Positions 35,293 to 44,709 of a stretch of DNA of 64,000 nucleotides are shown piece after piece. The position numbers were made by a program, and so were the translations under genes. Below the pieces are notes generated by a model. The model ran no database searches, was not told the DNA's origin, and saw only the letters and a list, made by a program, of their open reading frames with translations. Within the stretch, counting starts at the first letter, position 1. Every line of letters starts with the position of its first letter. Source of the stretch: Poriferisodalis sp964484385 (GTDB lineage Bacteria; Actinomycetota; Acidimicrobiia; Acidimicrobiales; Poriferisodalaceae). The stretch spans positions 1 to 64,000 of the forward strand of contig CAZAFV010000004.1 in assembly GCA_964484385.1 (NCBI GenBank). The letters run 5' to 3'.

Positions 35293-35322
35293 GTCCGGCC
35301 GGGGCCGGGCGTGACCGCCGGA

Positions 35323-36567
35323 TTACCGGCGCCCCGCAGCATTCGGCCGGCGGATGGCCTCGCCGGCAGACACGATGCCTTGGTCTTCGAGCGCATCGAT
35401 CGCTCTGTCGTCGAGGCCGGCGAGCTCGCGCAGCACCTCGCGATTGTGCTGACCCCGGTCACCGGCAACGGCTCCCGGCGCCACGCCGGCATCGGCCGCC
35501 CGGAAGCGCCACGGCGACTGCGGCACGGTCATCGGTGCGGCGGCTTCGCCCCCCACGATGTCGACAAAGGCGCCGCGCTCAGCAGCCCAGTCGGTTTCGG
35601 CGAGTTCAGCCACGGTGCGCACTTCTGCTGCCATCACCGACTTCACGCCGATCGCTGTTTCGACCGCCTCGGCGCTGTCGAACTGGCTCACCCATTCGCC
35701 GAAGATGGCTTCGATCTCGTCGCGATGCAGGACGCGATCCTCAATGCGGGCGAAACGCGCGTCGTCGCGCAGATCTGGCCGGTTCATCGCTGACGCGATC
35801 ACCTTGAAACCGAAGTTGGCGGTGAGATCGAGTGTCACGGTGACGTGCCGGCCGTTTGACAGCGCGTACACCGCTGCCCAGTTCTGCCCGCCTTTGAAAC
35901 CGATCAGCGGGTCCTCGCCGGTCAGGTCGGTCGCGGCCTGGTCGTTGCACATCAGCGTGCTCTCGGCCATGGACACCTCGACGGTCTGGCCGCGCCCGGT
36001 CCGCACGCGCATGTGGAGCGCCGCCAGAACGGCGCCCAGAGCATGCAGCCCGGTGTAGGTGTCGGCGTGGGACATCGGGTCGTTGCGGTAGGCGTCCCCT
36101 CCCCGCCGCCGGGAGACCATCTCGGTCACGCCGGCCTCGGCGTGCAGCACCGACGCGAACGCTCCCCGGCCGCTGCGGCTGTTGCCGTGCCCCCAACCCG
36201 AGACAGACGCCACGATGATTCCGGGGTTGATCTCGCTGAGCACGTCGTAGCCCAGCCCCAGCTTGTCGAGCACTCCCGGCCGGTAATTCTCCAGCACGAT
36301 GTCGGCCTTGGGGACCATCGACAGCAGCACGTCGCGGCCGGCGGGCTGGGTCAGGTCGAGCGAAATGCACTCCTTGCCCACGTTGAACTGGGCGAAGTAG
36401 GGCGAGAACCCGTCGACGTTGGGAACGATGAACCTGGTGAGGTCGGCATCGGGAGGCTCGATCTTCACGACGCGAGCGCCCAGATCGGCCAACAGGCGGC
36501 CGGTGATCGGCCCCGCCACCGCGCGGGTCAGATCCAGCACAAGCACGTCTTCGAGCGGGCGTTCCAC
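35323..36567 (-). CDS. Family III CoA-transferase (CaiB/BaiF)
   Basis: A 414-residue family III CoA-transferase. Marks are LEDVLVLDLTRAVAGPITGR, LLADLGARVVKIEPPDADLT, FNVGKECISLDLTQPAGRD, DIVLENYRPGVLDKLGLGYD and the core region MSHADTYTGLHALGAVLAAL. The C-terminal half has AVETAIGVKSVMAAEVRTVA and APAPMTVPQSPWRF-like text. Start GTG 36567 is placed by TATCGT 8 nt upstream; the frame runs on through the N gap but that is not real coding. The MFS gene lies just upstream on the same strand. Substrate unknown. Confidence 0.9.
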   Translation of the reverse strand: MERPLEDVLVLDLTRAVAGPITGRLLADLGARVVKIEPPDADLTRFIVPNVDGFSPYFAQFNVGKECISLDLTQPAGRDVLLSMVPKADIVLENYRPGVLDKLGLGYDVLSEINPGIIVASVSGWGHGNSRSGRGAFASVLHAEAGVTEMVSRRRGGDAYRNDPMSHADTYTGLHALGAVLAALHMRVRTGRGQTVEVSMAESTLMCNDQAATDLTGEDPLIGFKGGQNWAAVYALSNGRHVTVTLDLTANFGFKVIASAMNRPDLRDDARFARIEDRVLHRDEIEAIFGEWVSQFDSAEAVETAIGVKSVMAAEVRTVAELAETDWAAERGAFVDIVGGEAAAPMTVPQSPWRFRAADAGVAPGAVAGDRGQHNREVLRELAGLDDRAIDALEDQGIVSAGEAIRRPNAAGRR

Positions 36568-36575
36568 GGCGCACG

Positions 36576-36581
36576 ACGATA
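36576..36581 (-). promoter_or_regulatory. TATCGT -10 box for CoA-transferase
   Basis: On the minus strand TATCGT ends 8 nt before GTG 36567. Confidence 0.55.
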
Positions 36582-36593
36582 GAGCCGCGCGGC

Positions 36594-36900
36594 GCCCGCT
36601 GCCCGCGATCAGCGGCCGATGCCGCTGCTCGCCGGCACCGGCATCCAGACGCTGGGCGGCGACAGCTGCGAGGGCAGTCGGCGCGCCGGTGCAGCGTCGG
36701 GCGGCTCGAGCGGCACCGGATCGCGGGTCAGTCTTGAGATGACCAGCGTTCCTGCCAAGGCGAACACGGCCACGACCGCGATGGGCACGAGCGTCCCGCC
36801 GGTCTGCTCGTGCATGGTGAGCATCAGGATCGGGCCCACCATGCTGCCGATGCCGTNNNNNNNNNNGCCCGCTGCCCGCGTTCAGCCGCCGATGCCGTAG
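36594..36900. repeat. Near-identical 31-bp pair flanking the MFS 3' part
   Basis: 36594-36624 and 36867-36897 differ at only two positions. The first is the genuine 3' end of the MFS gene; the second is the contig edge next to the Ns. Confidence 0.8.
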
Positions 36901-37955
36901 CAGAAGAACAGGCGGCCCAGGACCGACCCGATGCCTGCTACGCCGAACAGGTGCGGCGTGACATCGCCCTGCAGCGCGACGAAGCCGCCGTAGCCCACGC
37001 CCAGCAACACGGCGAACACCACGATCTGCCAGTAGCGGTCGGAAGCGAAGAACCAGATCACGTACGCGACCGGCAGCATCCCGAACGAGATCGTCAGCAA
37101 GCGCACCGACCCGAGGGCTCGGGCGAAACTGGTCAGCAGCAGGCGCCCGACGATGCTCGCGCCGCCGACAACCGAGAGCAGCAACGCCGCCGCGCTGGCG
37201 CTGATGCCGGCCGAGCGGGCGAAGGGGATGATGGCAGCGAGCGAGCCGATCACCGGCACCGCGAACAGCGCAGAGCCGATCGTCAGCAGCCAGAACGCCT
37301 TCGTCCGGCACACGAGGCGAACGTGCTCGCGCGGATGAGCGGTCGCGACGATCGGCGTACGCCGCACCAGCACGAAGCACACGACGAAGGTGATCGCTGC
37401 GATGACGGCCAGCCACCGGAAGGCCTCGCGCCAGCCCAGGTTCTCGATCATGCGCTCGGCCAGCGGTACTAAGAACATGGTGCCCAGGCCGGGTCCGGTC
37501 GCGACCAGCCCTTGAGACACTGCCCGGTTCCGCAGGAACCATGACGCTGCGGTCGCGAACAGCGGCGAGACGAACAGGCCGGCCCCGAACCCGCAGCCGA
37601 TGCCGTACACCACGTAGCCGTGCGAGATCTGCGACACCGACGAGGTCAGGACCAAGCCGGCCACGAACATCGCGCCGCCCACCGCCAGCAGCGGCCGCGG
37701 CCCCAGCCGATGCAGCAGCGGGCCCGAGATGATCCCGGTGCTGAAGAACAGCAGCGTGGCGATCCCGATCATGACCGAGGTGCCGCCCTGGCCGGTCCCG
37801 AATTCGGCCGACATCGACTCGATGAACGCACCGAAGGTGTAGATGGTGCCGAAGGCCACGCCGCATGACAGGCCGGCGCCGACCGCCACCAGCCAGGCGC
37901 GCCACGAGTCGATCAGCTCAGGCTGGCTCGCGAGCGGGGGAGCGGCACTTGCCAC
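36609..37955 (-). CDS. MFS transporter (oxalate/formate-antiporter-like), split by assembly gap
   Basis: A major facilitator of about 434 residues, in two contig pieces. From ATG 37955: AWLVAVGAGLSCGVAFGTIY, GIGCGFGAGLFVSPLFATAA and NRAVSQGLVATGPGLGTMFL, about ten helices up to FFCYGIG near 36890. The right contig then shows a stop (36882), while the left contig continues with GSMVGPILMLTMHEQTGG to the natural stop at 36609. Y-G-I-G is shared by both sides, so the true gene is intact and the ten Ns hide a small overlap. The layout resembles OxlT/monocarboxylate MFS carriers. Stop and following bases of the right contig match the gene's own 3' end, suggesting a deletion allele. Confidence 0.8.
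36857..36866. other. Assembly gap (10 N)
   Basis: A run of ten Ns joins two contigs within the MFS gene. Both flanks share about 12 nt coding for Y-G-I-G, so the true gap length is probably negative. Confidence 0.95.
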
Positions 37956-37966
37956 AGGGATGGAAT

Positions 37967-38836
37967 TCAGTCGTCTGTGCTGGCGCCGTCAGCGGAGCCG
38001 CCGGTGTCGATGCCGGCCACGAGGTCGCCGACACGCATCTCGCCATCGCGCGTCTGGCCGCCCAGTTCAATGAACTGCTCCATGGCTGGCTGTGCCTCCG
38101 GCGTGCGCAGGAGCCGCTGGAAGAGGTACCGCTCCTCGAACATGCCGTCCCTGAGGGGAAGCTCGTCGGCCGCATTGACGGCTTGCTTGGCCAGAGCGAC
38201 GGCTCGGGGCGGGAACTTCGCGATGCGGTACGCCAGCTCGGTGACGAACGGCCGCAGCTCATCGGCGGGCAGCGCCCGGTTGAGGTAGCCCCATTGCTCA
38301 GCCGTGCGCGCATCGATGTCGACGCCGCCGAGGATCACCTCCATGGCGCGGCCGCGCCCGACCAGACGGGGGAGCCGCTGGGTGCCAGTGCCGCCGGGCA
38401 GAATGCCGATCGGCACCTCCATCTGGTTGATGACCGTGCGGTCGAGCGCGCCGAAGCGCATGTCGCACGACATCGACAGCTCGCTGCCGCCGCCGCCGAC
38501 CCGCCCGCCGATCTCGACGATGGTGGCCTTGGCCATCGTGCGGTACGTCTCGCACATGGCGTGGAACCCCACGTGCTCTGTGGGCCGTTCGGCGGGACCG
38601 TCGGTCGGGTAGCCCAGGATCGCCGTCACGTCGAAGTGGGCGATGAAGAAGTCCGGGTTGTCGCTGCGCAGCACCACCACCCGCACCGAGTCGTCATCGG
38701 CCACGTGAACGCTGAACTTTGCGAGCTCGCGGAACAGCGCCGGGGTCATCACATTGATCGGCGGAGCGTCGATGGTGGCGAACACGACACCCGCGTCGCG
38801 CTCGATGTGCAGCAGCTCGAAGTCGTCATCGGTCAT
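37967..38836 (-). CDS. Enoyl-CoA hydratase/isomerase family protein
   Basis: A 289-residue crotonase-fold protein. It has the N-terminal VVFATIDAPPINVMTPALFR, the oxyanion segment DFFIAHFDVT, RVGGGGSELSMSCDMRFG (GGGxE, first oxyanion helix with Glu) and INQMEVPIGILPGGTGTQRL (second Glu region). It hydrates enoyl-CoAs or catalyses a related isomerisation. ATG 38836 has GAGAGG 9 nt upstream; ATG 38866, giving ten more residues, is possible. It is 12 bp upstream of the MFS gene and divergent from recA. Likely part of an acid uptake and CoA-ester breakdown set with the MFS and CoA-transferase genes. Confidence 0.85.
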   Translation of the reverse strand: MTDDDFELLHIERDAGVVFATIDAPPINVMTPALFRELAKFSVHVADDDSVRVVVLRSDNPDFFIAHFDVTAILGYPTDGPAERPTEHVGFHAMCETYRTMAKATIVEIGGRVGGGGSELSMSCDMRFGALDRTVINQMEVPIGILPGGTGTQRLPRLVGRGRAMEVILGGVDIDARTAEQWGYLNRALPADELRPFVTELAYRIAKFPPRAVALAKQAVNAADELPLRDGMFEERYLFQRLLRTPEAQPAMEQFIELGGQTRDGEMRVGDLVAGIDTGGSADGASTDD

Positions 38837-38917
38837 CGCCGTGGGCCTCTCAGCAGGGGAATTCATGGAGCGCAGCGTGCCACATAGCTGTGACGCGCAT
38901 TCGAGCAACGGGCTGTC

Positions 38918-38947
38918 TTGACACGAACTGATGTTCGGAACTACATT
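38918..38947 (+). promoter_or_regulatory. recA promoter with perfect LexA (SOS) box
   Basis: TTGACA (38918-38923) and TACATT (38942-38947) are separated by 18 bp. The spacer begins with CGAACTGATGTTCG (38924-38937), a perfect actinobacterial CGAAC-N4-GTTCG LexA site. Bound LexA would sit between the -35 and -10 boxes and block polymerase, giving DNA-damage control of recA. Confidence 0.92.
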
Positions 38948-39063
38948 GCTGTCATTCGGGACCGGCAGAAAATCACCCGAGATGTGTCACACCCCGCTTC
39001 TACGGTGCCCCAAGACGGCATCGCACACCGGGTGCGGCCGAATGGGAGTCCGAGGAGGACGAC

Positions 39064-40149
<1,086 letters not shown>

Positions 40150-40266
40150 GGACGTCGACGGGCAGCGGTCGCCAGCGCGCTGGGCGCTATTGGTCTCTAC
40201 GACACTGCGGCGACCCACTGGCTCCCGGCCATCCTGACGAACCGGCACCGCACGGCGGTGTTGTCG

Positions 40267-40326
40267 TAGCCTGATCCGGTCGTAGGCGAGCGGGGCGATC
40301 CGGTTTCGGATCAGAAGCCTCGGATC
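40267..40326 (+). promoter_or_regulatory. TAGCCT box and paired GATCCG/CGGATC leader repeats
   Basis: TAGCCT (40267-40272) would start a transcript near 40279. The leader contains GATCCG at 40273-40278 and 40297-40302, then CGGATC at 40307-40312 and 40321-40326. The inner pair forms a perfect 6-bp hairpin with loop GTTT; the outer copies allow alternative pairings. It could be an operator or an RNA switch. Confidence 0.5.
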
Positions 40327-40338
40327 GGGGAGAGTCAG

Positions 40339-42141
40339 GTGGCGCAGCAGACCGGGAATCAGAAGGTCGACAAAAAGAAGACCGACAAGCCGCAGAACGT
40401 CTTCAACTTCGACTATTCCCGCGACGTCGACGGTCGCCCGCCGCAGTCGTACTACGACGACATCAAGGCGCGATTTGCCGAGGAACGAGATCTGCGGCTG
40501 GGTTACCGGCCTCCGGGAACGCAGATCTACACGTCGGAATTTGTCGGCGAATTCGCCCGCTACGAGGAAGACCCGTATGCGAGCGAGCGCATCGAGCGCC
40601 CGCCCATCAACGACGAGGTCGAGGTGCTGTTCATCGGGGGCGGGTTCTCAGCACTGCTGACCTCTGCTCGGCTGCGTCAGAAGGGCGTCGAGAGCATCCG
40701 CATCGTCGAGCGCGGCGCCGATGTCGGAGGCACCTGGTACTGGAACCGGTACCCAGGGGTGGCCTGCGATGTCGTCTCGTACGACTACCTGCCCTTGCTG
40801 GATGAGACCGGGTACGTGCCGTCGCGGCACTACGCCACCGGCGACGAGATCTACGAGTACTGCCGGCTGATCGCCCGCAAGTACGACCTCTACGACCTGG
40901 CGATGTTCCAGACCACCGTGACGTCGACCGTCTGGGACGGCGACGCGGAGGTGTGGCGCATCGGCACCGACCGTGGCGATGAGATCACCGCACAGTTCGT
41001 CATCTGCGCCAACGGCACCCTTGCCAAGCCGAAGCTGGCCGTCATCGAGGGCATGGAGCGATTCACCGGTCATTCCTTCCACACGTCGCGGTGGGACTAC
41101 GACTACACCGGCGCCGACCTCGAGAACCTCAGCGACAAGCGGGTCGGCATCATCGGCACCGGCGCGACGGCAGTGCAGGCCATCCCGCAGCTCGGCGAGA
41201 TGTCCAAGGAGCTGTACGTCTTCCAGCGGACGCCGTCCTCGATCGACATCCGTGACGACTGGGAGACCGACCGGGACTGGGCGGCGAAGCTGAAGCCGGG
41301 CTGGCAGGCGCGCCGGCGCGAGCGAGCCATGGCCGGGCCTCGCCTCAGCGACGAGCAGAAGGCGCGCCGTGCGGCGATGTCTCGCGAGGAGAAGATCCGC
41401 CGCCAGGAGAACGCCAACATCGACGCCATGATGCGCATCCACCGGCGCATCGACGAGGTTGTGGAAGACCCCGCAACGGCCGAGGCGCTCAAGCCCTGGT
41501 ACATGCTCATGTGCAAGCGGCCGTGCTTTCACAACGACTACCTGCCCACGTTCAACCGGCCGAACGTGCACCTGGTCGATACCCAGGGCAAGGGCATCAC
41601 CCAGATCACCGAGCAGGGCCCGCTCTTCGACGGCACCCAGTACGAGCTCGACCTGCTGATCTACGCCACCGGGTTCGAGGTGCAGAAGACCGGTATCTAC
41701 AACCGCATCGTCGGCGAGAACGACCTGGAGCTGACCGACAAGTACGCAGACGGCATCCGCACGCTGCTGGGCATCCACACCGCCGGCTACCCGAACCTGT
41801 TCATCATGGGGGGCTACCAGGCGTTCTTCGCGTTCAACCTGACCGACGTGCTCAACAGCCAGGGCGAGCACATCTCCGAGTGCATCGACTTCGTCCGCCG
41901 GGGCGGCCTGCAGACCATGGACTGCCTGCCCGAAGCCGAGGAATGGTGGGTGCAGCAGGTCATCGCCAACCGCGGCAAGACCACCCGCAACCGCGACTGC
42001 ACCCCCGGCTACTACAACTTCGAAGGCGCCGAGAACCGCCGGCAAGACGGCAACTTCAACGGCAACATCAAGCAGTACTTGGGCTTCATGGCCCACGCCC
42101 GCGAGAACATGTCGGAGAACTTCGCTTTCACGCAGCGCTGA
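40339..42141 (+). CDS. Flavin monooxygenase, Baeyer-Villiger type
   Basis: A 600-residue FAD/NADPH monooxygenase of the class B (Baeyer-Villiger) group that turns ketones into esters or lactones. First Rossmann motif is VLFIGGGFSALLTSARL near 99; VGGTWYWNRYPGVACDV follows; the BVMO fingerprint FTGHSFHTSRWDYD (FxGxxxHxxxWD) lies near 241; the second, NADPH-binding, motif is VGIIGTGATAVQAIPQL near 270. A 90-residue N-terminal extension is typical of steroid and cyclopentadecanone-type BVMOs. GTG 40339 has GGGGAGAG upstream. The lactone product could feed the lactonases and esterases nearby, but this link is only inferred. Confidence 0.93.
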   Translation: MAQQTGNQKVDKKKTDKPQNVFNFDYSRDVDGRPPQSYYDDIKARFAEERDLRLGYRPPGTQIYTSEFVGEFARYEEDPYASERIERPPINDEVEVLFIGGGFSALLTSARLRQKGVESIRIVERGADVGGTWYWNRYPGVACDVVSYDYLPLLDETGYVPSRHYATGDEIYEYCRLIARKYDLYDLAMFQTTVTSTVWDGDAEVWRIGTDRGDEITAQFVICANGTLAKPKLAVIEGMERFTGHSFHTSRWDYDYTGADLENLSDKRVGIIGTGATAVQAIPQLGEMSKELYVFQRTPSSIDIRDDWETDRDWAAKLKPGWQARRRERAMAGPRLSDEQKARRAAMSREEKIRRQENANIDAMMRIHRRIDEVVEDPATAEALKPWYMLMCKRPCFHNDYLPTFNRPNVHLVDTQGKGITQITEQGPLFDGTQYELDLLIYATGFEVQKTGIYNRIVGENDLELTDKYADGIRTLLGIHTAGYPNLFIMGGYQAFFAFNLTDVLNSQGEHISECIDFVRRGGLQTMDCLPEAEEWWVQQVIANRGKTTRNRDCTPGYYNFEGAENRRQDGNFNGNIKQYLGFMAHARENMSENFAFTQR

Positions 42142-42194
42142 CCGCGGCCTGATCTGACTGAGTTCAACCTGCCTTCCGCCTTTGGGCGCGCCCC

Positions 42195-42200
42195 TAGCCT
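42195..42200 (+). promoter_or_regulatory. TAGCCT -10 box for miaB
   Basis: TAGCCT lies 7 nt before GTG 42208. Confidence 0.6.
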
Positions 42201-42207
42201 TGACGCC

Positions 42208-43704
42208 GTGACTGCGGGCGAGCGAGCGGGCGAGAACGGGAGCCGGCGCAGCTACTTCGTGCGCACCTACGGGTGCCAGATGAACGAGCACGACTCCGAG
42301 CGGATCGCTGGCCTGCTGGAAGCCGACGATCTCGTGGTCGCGCCCACGATGGCTGACGCCGACGTCATCGTGCTCAACACGTGCTGCATCCGAGAGAACG
42401 CCGACAACAAGCTCTACGGGCAGCTCGGACACCTCAAGCGCCTCAAGGAGGAACGGCCTGAGGTGCAGATCGCCGTCGCCGGCTGCCTCGCGCAGAAGGA
42501 TCAGGATCTCGTGCGCCAGCGAGCGCCTCACGTCGACGTGGTGTTCGGCACGCACAACGTGGCCCGTGCTGCCGACCTGCTGAGCGAGGCCCGCGTCTCA
42601 GGCCCGGTGACGGAGATCCTGGCTGAGTCCGACGAGTTCCCCTCCGCGCTGCCTGTGCGACGAGATGCCCAGCACGCTGCATGGGTCACAATCCAGATCG
42701 GCTGCGACAACACCTGCGCGTTCTGCATCGTGCCGTCGGTGCGGGGCCGGGAGATCTCCCGGCCGTTCGGCGAGCTCATCGACGAGGTGGGCCGCCTGGC
42801 AGCGGACGGCGTCAGCGAGGTGACGCTGCTGGGGCAGAACGTCAACAGCTACGGCCGCGACGTGACCCTGGCCCTCCGCCGCGCAAACGGTGCGTCTGGC
42901 TCGGACGGCCCAGCCGATGCGTCATGGCGAGCCGGCGAGGCCTGGGCGAGTGGGCGGCGCACTGCTCGCCCGCTGTTCGGCGATCTGCTGCGGGCGGTCG
43001 GTGCGGTCGACGGCATCGAGCGGGTGCGATTCACCAGCCCGCACCCGAAGGACCTGCGGGCCGACGTCATCGCAGCCATGGCCGAGACGCCTGCGGTGTG
43101 CGAGCACCTGCACCTGCCGCTGCAGTCCGGCAGCGACGAAGTGCTGAGGGCAATGCATCGCGGCTATAGCGCCCAGCGCTACCTGGAGCGGCTGGAGGCC
43201 GCCCGCGCCGCCGTTGACGACCTCGCAGTCAGCACCGACATCATCGTGGGCTTTCCCGGCGAGTCCGAGCGCGACTTCGCTGACACGCTCGAACTAGCTG
43301 CGGCAGCCGGTTTCGACAGTGCATTCACCTTCGTCTTCTCGCCGCGGCCGGGCACCGAAGCCGCAGAGATGGTCGACCGGTTCGTGGCCCCCGAGGTATC
43401 TACTGACCGCATGGAACGACTGCGAGCCGTGATCGAGCGCTCTGCACGCCGGGGCAACGAATCCCGGGTGGGTCGTGTCGAAGAGCTGCTAGTGGAGGGA
43501 CCGTCGAAGCGAGATCCGGGCACGCTTACCGGTCGCACGCGCCAGAACCGTCTCGTCCACTTCGCGTCGGCCGAGCCGCTGCGTACCGGCACCTATGCGC
43601 GGGTGCGGGTGACCGGCGCCGCCACGTTCCACCTCAGCGGCGAGCTCATCGAGGTCATCGCCCCAGCGCGACATCGCACCCGCATCCCGGTTGCCGCCCG
43701 CTGA
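42208..43704 (+). CDS. miaB: tRNA-2-methylthio-N6-dimethylallyladenosine synthase MiaB
   Basis: A 498-residue radical-SAM methylthiotransferase that adds the 2-methylthio group to i6A37 in tRNA. The N-terminal UPF0004 domain has YFVRTYGCQMNEHDSERIAG, LNTCCIRENADNKLYG and VAGCLAQKD with three cluster Cys. The radical SAM motif is IQIGCDNTCAFCIVPSVRG (CxxxCxxC). A C-terminal TRAM domain contains GRTRQNRLVHF. It has an Ala/Ser-rich insert of about 35 residues after LGQNVNSYGRD. Leaderless GTG. miaA follows at 14 bp: the two act in sequence on the same tRNA base. Confidence 0.96.
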   Translation: MTAGERAGENGSRRSYFVRTYGCQMNEHDSERIAGLLEADDLVVAPTMADADVIVLNTCCIRENADNKLYGQLGHLKRLKEERPEVQIAVAGCLAQKDQDLVRQRAPHVDVVFGTHNVARAADLLSEARVSGPVTEILAESDEFPSALPVRRDAQHAAWVTIQIGCDNTCAFCIVPSVRGREISRPFGELIDEVGRLAADGVSEVTLLGQNVNSYGRDVTLALRRANGASGSDGPADASWRAGEAWASGRRTARPLFGDLLRAVGAVDGIERVRFTSPHPKDLRADVIAAMAETPAVCEHLHLPLQSGSDEVLRAMHRGYSAQRYLERLEAARAAVDDLAVSTDIIVGFPGESERDFADTLELAAAAGFDSAFTFVFSPRPGTEAAEMVDRFVAPEVSTDRMERLRAVIERSARRGNESRVGRVEELLVEGPSKRDPGTLTGRTRQNRLVHFASAEPLRTGTYARVRVTGAATFHLSGELIEVIAPARHRTRIPVAAR

Positions 43705-43717
43705 GAGGCGGGACGCC

Positions 43718-44668
43718 ATGGGTGGTAACGGCGGCCATCGGCCCGTGGTCATCGTGGGCCCGACGGCGTCGGGCAAGTCGGCGCTCGCGCTGGAGTTGGC
43801 CAGGCGTGCCCGCCCCGGGCCGGACATCGCGGGTACGACGGAATTGGTGTCGGTCGATTCGATGCAGGTGTACCGGGACATGGACATCGGCACCGCCAAG
43901 CCCACGGCCGCCGAACAGGCTGACGTGCCGCACCACCTCATCGACTTGGTTGATCCCGCAGAGCGGTTCACCGTGGTCGACTACGCCACTGCATTCGAAG
44001 CTGCGATGTCCGACATCGCTGACCGTGGCGCGGCCCCATTGCTGGTCGGTGGCACCGGCCTGTACCTGCGCGCCGTCATAGACGGTCTCACGCCGCCCCC
44101 GGAGTTCGCCGACATCGCCGCCGAACTTGAGGCCGCGGTAGGTGCCGAAGGTGAACCCGAGGGAACCGTCGCTCTGCACCGTCGGCTGGCGGAGTTGGAC
44201 CCGCTGGCCGCTTCGCGTATGGAGCCGACGAATCTGCGCCGAATCGTCCGGGCGCTGTCGGTGTGCTTGGGCAGCGGCCGGCCGTTCTCGTCGTTCGGGC
44301 CGGGGCTGCAGAGCTATCCCGAGGTCCCGTTCCGGATCGTGGGCATCGATCCCGGTCGGGCGGCGCTGGACGAGCTCATCAGCGACAGGTACCGCCGACA
44401 GATGGAGCAGGGAATGCTCGAAGAGGTGCGCCGGCTCGCTGCTCGGCCGCTGTCGCGTACGGCTGCGCAAGCTCTCGGCTACAAGGAACTGCGAGCGCAC
44501 CTGGCAGGGGAATGCACGCTGGACGAAGCACTCAACGTCGCCGTCGCACGTACCCGGCGATTTGCCCGCCGCCAGCAGCGCTGGTTCGCCCGCGACCCCA
44601 GGATCACCTGGATCTCGCACGGAAGCCCTGCGGAGATGGCCGACCAAATGCAGCAGCTTGAATCCTGA
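43718..44668 (+). CDS. miaA: tRNA dimethylallyltransferase MiaA
   Basis: A 316-residue prenyltransferase that attaches dimethylallyl to A37 of tRNAs reading U-starting codons. P-loop VVIVGPTASGKSALALEL at the N-terminus, DSMQVYRDMDIGTAKP (substrate Asp), PHHLIDLVDPAERFTVVDYA, and LLVGGTGLYLRAVIDG are diagnostic. The C-terminal ALGYKELRAHLAGECTLDEA matches the family. ATG 43718 follows GAGAGG by 9 nt; TTG 43691 overlapping miaB is an alternative. It is co-transcribed with miaB and convergent with dapC. Confidence 0.96.
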   Translation: MGGNGGHRPVVIVGPTASGKSALALELARRARPGPDIAGTTELVSVDSMQVYRDMDIGTAKPTAAEQADVPHHLIDLVDPAERFTVVDYATAFEAAMSDIADRGAAPLLVGGTGLYLRAVIDGLTPPPEFADIAAELEAAVGAEGEPEGTVALHRRLAELDPLAASRMEPTNLRRIVRALSVCLGSGRPFSSFGPGLQSYPEVPFRIVGIDPGRAALDELISDRYRRQMEQGMLEEVRRLAARPLSRTAAQALGYKELRAHLAGECTLDEALNVAVARTRRFARRQQRWFARDPRITWISHGSPAEMADQMQQLES

Positions 44669-44709
44669 AGGCACTTGGCCGCACCAAGCTTCAAGTTTCA
44701 ATCGAAGGT

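Noticed and set aside
35323..37905. 860-residue frame joining the CoA-transferase with MFS shadow through the N gap
   Set aside because: The stretch past 36567 is the wrong frame of the MFS gene and crosses unknown bases; a leaderless promoter marks the CoA-transferase start.
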